Source: Bacteroidales bacterium (GTDB lineage: Bacteria > Bacteroidota > Bacteroidia > Bacteroidales > Marinilabiliaceae). Taken from it: a stretch of 31,126 nt of DNA. The notes under the pieces are model-generated. The model searched no databases and was not told where the DNA came from. It was given only the letters and a program-made list of their open reading frames with translations. The translations under genes and the position numbers were made by a program. This document shows positions 29,060 to 31,126 of this stretch, piece after piece (position 1 is the first letter of the stretch; each line of letters begins with the position of its first letter). The stretch is taken from assembly GCA_900766825.1 (NCBI GenBank), contig CAAFWU010000065.1, positions 1 through 31,126 of the forward strand, written 5' to 3'.

Positions 29060-30505
29060 ATGCTCAATACAATTCTTATAGGCTACCTTGTCGCCTCTCT
29101 CCTGCTCAGTGCTGCGCAAATCGTCAACCGCAATCTGACCTTCTGTCGCACACTTGTGTGCCTCTTCGTGGTCATGCAGGTCGCCCTCACCGCCTACCTC
29201 TTTGCCACACCACACATCCCCACCAGTTTCTTTCAAGCCGACGGTCTCGCCCGACTCCTCGTACTCGTAGTCACCATAATCTCCGCTGCAGCCTTTTGCC
29301 ACAGCCGTCGCTACATTAAAGGTCAAAGCATCGACAACGACGCACCCGTTCGTGCACAATACTACGGAGCCATGTCTGCACTCACCATGGCTCTAACACT
29401 TGCCAGCCTCTCAGCACACCTCGCCGTTACTTGGATCTTTGTCGAGATAACAACACTCTCCGCCTCCGCCCTCATTTTCTACCGACGCACGGCCATGTCC
29501 ATCGAAGCCACTTGGAAATACGTCTTCGCATGCTCCATAAGCCTCGTCCTTGTCTATGTCGGCATACTCCTCACATCCATCTCCATGGGCAACCTCGTCG
29601 AACTCGGTCTCTCATTCGACATCCTCGAATCCCACGCTCAGGAACTCGACCCCTTCTGGCTCAAGATGGCATTCACCTTTATTTTCGTGGGCTACACCGC
29701 AAAAATGGGACTCGTTCCCATGTTCACCGCTGGCATCGATGCCAAAGACGAAGCCCCAACACCCGCTGCTGCCATGCTCTCCAGCGTTGTTATGAACGCC
29801 GGTTTTGTCGGTTTCTTTCGTTTCTACGCTGTTTTGGCCAAAACCGAAGCCTTTCAATGGGCACGTATGGTCGTCCTCATCACTGCGCTCATCTCCATAT
29901 TCATCGCCACTGTCTACCTCGTTCGAGTCAACAACATCAAGCGACTCTTCGCTTACTCCAGTGTCGAACACATAGGTGTTGTAATGCTCGGCGTTGCTGC
30001 TGGCGGAGTAGGACTCTACGCCGCTATACTTCATCTCATTCTCCACAGCTTTGCCAAGTCCGCCATCTTCATGCACGTTGGCGAACTCTTCCGTCTTTTC
30101 GGCTCCAAAATGCTTCAGCATATGGGTCACTACATCCGTCGTTCTGGCTTCGGAGCCGCCATTGTAATCCTCGCCCTCCTCTGCATAACCGCCATGCCAC
30201 CTTCTGGCATGTTCGTCTCCGAACTCATGGTTTTCAAATCGCTCATCGATGCCAACCTATGGTGGGCACTCATCCCAACCGTAATCCTACTCTGCATCAT
30301 TGTTTGGGCCATCAGCCGAGACACCTTCGCCATCCTTTTCCTTCCACCTATTGGTCAAGAACTAGTCAAGCCTGGCACCGAAGGTCGTTTCCCCATCATC
30401 GAAGCCACCATACAGATCATTCTCCTCGCCCTCTCCATCTGGTGGGGTCTCTGCACACCATCCTTCGTTTCCGAACTCATAAACCTCTCCGTCATAGGTC
30501 TTTAG
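29060..30505 (+). CDS. hyfF: Hydrogenase-4 component F / proton-pumping membrane subunit
   Basis: The protein has 481 residues from the ATG at 29060 (MLNTILIGYLVASLLLS). The ATG at 28994 would add a polar Ser/Thr-rich stretch and overlap hyfE, so I rejected it. It is a NuoL/M/N-family antiporter-like protein with about fourteen helices; landmarks are TWIFVEITTLSASALIFYRR, KDEAPTPAAAMLSSVVMNAG and LILHSFAKSAIFMHVGE. It is the last gene of the visible operon. The expected next genes, encoding the [NiFe] large and small subunits, are not here: a terminator and IS remnant follow. Confidence 0.88.
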   Translation: MLNTILIGYLVASLLLSAAQIVNRNLTFCRTLVCLFVVMQVALTAYLFATPHIPTSFFQADGLARLLVLVVTIISAAAFCHSRRYIKGQSIDNDAPVRAQYYGAMSALTMALTLASLSAHLAVTWIFVEITTLSASALIFYRRTAMSIEATWKYVFACSISLVLVYVGILLTSISMGNLVELGLSFDILESHAQELDPFWLKMAFTFIFVGYTAKMGLVPMFTAGIDAKDEAPTPAAAMLSSVVMNAGFVGFFRFYAVLAKTEAFQWARMVVLITALISIFIATVYLVRVNNIKRLFAYSSVEHIGVVMLGVAAGGVGLYAAILHLILHSFAKSAIFMHVGELFRLFGSKMLQHMGHYIRRSGFGAAIVILALLCITAMPPSGMFVSELMVFKSLIDANLWWALIPTVILLCIIVWAISRDTFAILFLPPIGQELVKPGTEGRFPIIEATIQIILLALSIWWGLCTPSFVSELINLSVIGL

Positions 30506-30509
30506 AGCA

Positions 30510-30530
30510 TATATTTTTACTAAAAATATA
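30510..30530. repeat. 9-bp AT inverted repeat next to the first GGGGTACCCC
   Basis: TATATTTTT, a three-base loop, then AAAAATATA, located five bases after hyfF and touching the palindrome at 30531. It may be a weak terminator or part of a transposon end. Confidence 0.5.
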
Positions 30531-30540
30531 GGGGTACCCC
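30531..30540. repeat. GGGGTACCCC palindrome, copy 1
   Basis: A perfect 10-bp palindrome 25 bp after hyfF. An identical copy is the last ten bases of the window. The two copies enclose 576 bp containing a terminator and the IS256 remnant. Confidence 0.8.
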
Positions 30541-30564
30541 ACATAAGGCACCCACATATACAAC

Positions 30565-30601
30565 AAATGGTGACCCCTCATCCAGAGGAGTCACCATTTT
30601 T
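30565..30601 (+). terminator. Intrinsic terminator after hyfF
   Basis: AAATGGTGAC pairs with GTCACCATTT and CCTC with GAGG, with one mismatch, around a 5-nt loop; TTTTT follows. It would end the hyf transcript here, or it belongs to the inserted element. Confidence 0.85.
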
Positions 30602-30675
30602 AGTTCACTGTAGTGCTAAAGTAATACAATTAATTCCCAGATATTTCTTTAGAACTTAATAAATCAATGTGATTT

Positions 30676-31126
30676 ATGATTTGTTATAAAATTGTAAACT
30701 ATGTGAAAGATAAGATAAATTTGGTCAGCAAAGATGCTAAAGATTTTGTATCAGACATGTGGAAGCTATACAATGCTCCAAGTAAGGCATAAGATCTGAG
30801 TGTACTGGATGAATTTGTGAGCAAATGGGGATGTAAATATCGCTATGCTACGAATTCTTGGGAAACCAACTGGGAGCATCTTTCAGAGTTCTTTTCATTC
30901 TCAGAAGAGATACGAAAAGTGATGTATACGACCAATATTGTCGAAGGCTATCATTGCCAATTTCGTAAAGCGACAAAGACTAAAGGATCTTATCCCAGTG
31001 ATGACGCATTGTTGAGACACATTTTCCTTGTGTATCGTATGGTACTCCCTATTCTTAGACAGGTATTAACATTATTTTATTATTGCTTTAGCTATTCTCT
31101 GTTGGAGAGAGGAGTGGGGGTACCCC
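30676..31126 (+). pseudogene. IS256-family transposase remnant (N-terminus lost, internal stop)
   Basis: Only the C-terminal part remains. It reads as a transposase of the IS256/Mutator-like type: SKWGCKYRYATNSW, NWEHLSEFFSFSEEIRK and VMYTTNIVEGYHCQFRKATK are the family's conserved C-terminal run. A TAA at 30790-30792 breaks the frame. The N-terminal two thirds, including the first catalytic Asp residues, are missing. After FLVYR the ending diverges from the family (VLPILRQVLTLFYY). It sits between two GGGGTACCCC palindromes and is inactive. Confidence 0.85.
31117..31126. repeat. GGGGTACCCC palindrome, copy 2 (window edge)
   Basis: Identical to the copy at 30531-30540. It ends the window, so whatever follows is unknown. 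A sequence ending exactly on a repeat often reflects an assembly break. Confidence 0.8.

Noticed and set aside
29431..30531. Plus-strand ORF in another frame of hyfF (His/Arg-rich)
   Set aside because: Low-complexity composition caused by C-rich codons of hyfF; hyfF's membrane family match is clear.

Overview
The window looks like a Bacteroidota (probably Bacteroidales) chromosome segment carrying a viral or prophage-like block. The evidence for the phylum is: the Bacteroidota promoter shape (TTTG-N19-TAnnTTTG or its -7 half), a surface protein with a type IX secretion C-terminal sorting domain, proteins resembling the Bacteroides-associated families DUF4248 and DUF6549, and an absence of obvious Shine-Dalgarno sites.

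Region 1 (about 1-22.9 kb) is the viral block. At the left edge is the 3' part of a cytosine-C5 DNA methyltransferase gene on the + strand. It converges at a bidirectional terminator (796-830) with a long train of minus-strand genes running from 22796 down to 849. Read in the direction of transcription, this train begins at a TAnnTTTG promoter preceded by five 10-bp tandem repeats (22851-22903). First comes a block of putative virion genes: a membrane-anchored LEA2-like/transglutaminase-fold protein, a 976-aa protein with a cationic amphipathic segment, SH3-like domain and heptad-repeat rod, a double-SH3 protein, two small structural candidates, a 698-aa protein, several beta-rich proteins, a coiled-coil protein and two paralogous spike-like proteins. 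After a terminator comes a membrane/lysis cassette with four small membrane or coiled-coil proteins and a membrane-anchored M15 peptidase. Then come a DdrB-like ParB-superfamily protein, a Pro/Lys-linker protein, a RadA/RecA-fold ATPase and, beyond another terminator, a DUF4248-like protein and a J-domain protein. In these 23 kb I recognise no terminase, portal, tape measure, tail sheath or tail tube, while at least eight proteins carry predicted membrane segments. My leading inference is a poorly characterised Bacteroidota virus, possibly tailless and membrane-containing. The rest of the element (replication, integration, possibly packaging) lies left of the window, so a tailed virus with divergent genes is not excluded.

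Inside the minus-strand train is a self-contained + strand unit: a full-consensus Bacteroidota promoter (8070-8100) followed within about 20 bp by a strong intrinsic terminator (8119-8166). This predicts a small antisense RNA of about 60 nt.

Region 2 (about 23.1-31.1 kb) is ordinary host chromosome on the + strand. It holds a secreted CotH-kinase family protein with a type IX sorting tail, then the membrane arm of a group 4 (hydrogenase-4/Hyf-like) complex: hyfB, hyfC, hyfE and hyfF. The catalytic hyfG/hyfI genes expected next are absent. Instead there are a terminator, a degenerate IS256-family transposase remnant and two copies of the 10-bp palindrome GGGGTACCCC, one of them the last ten bases of the window.
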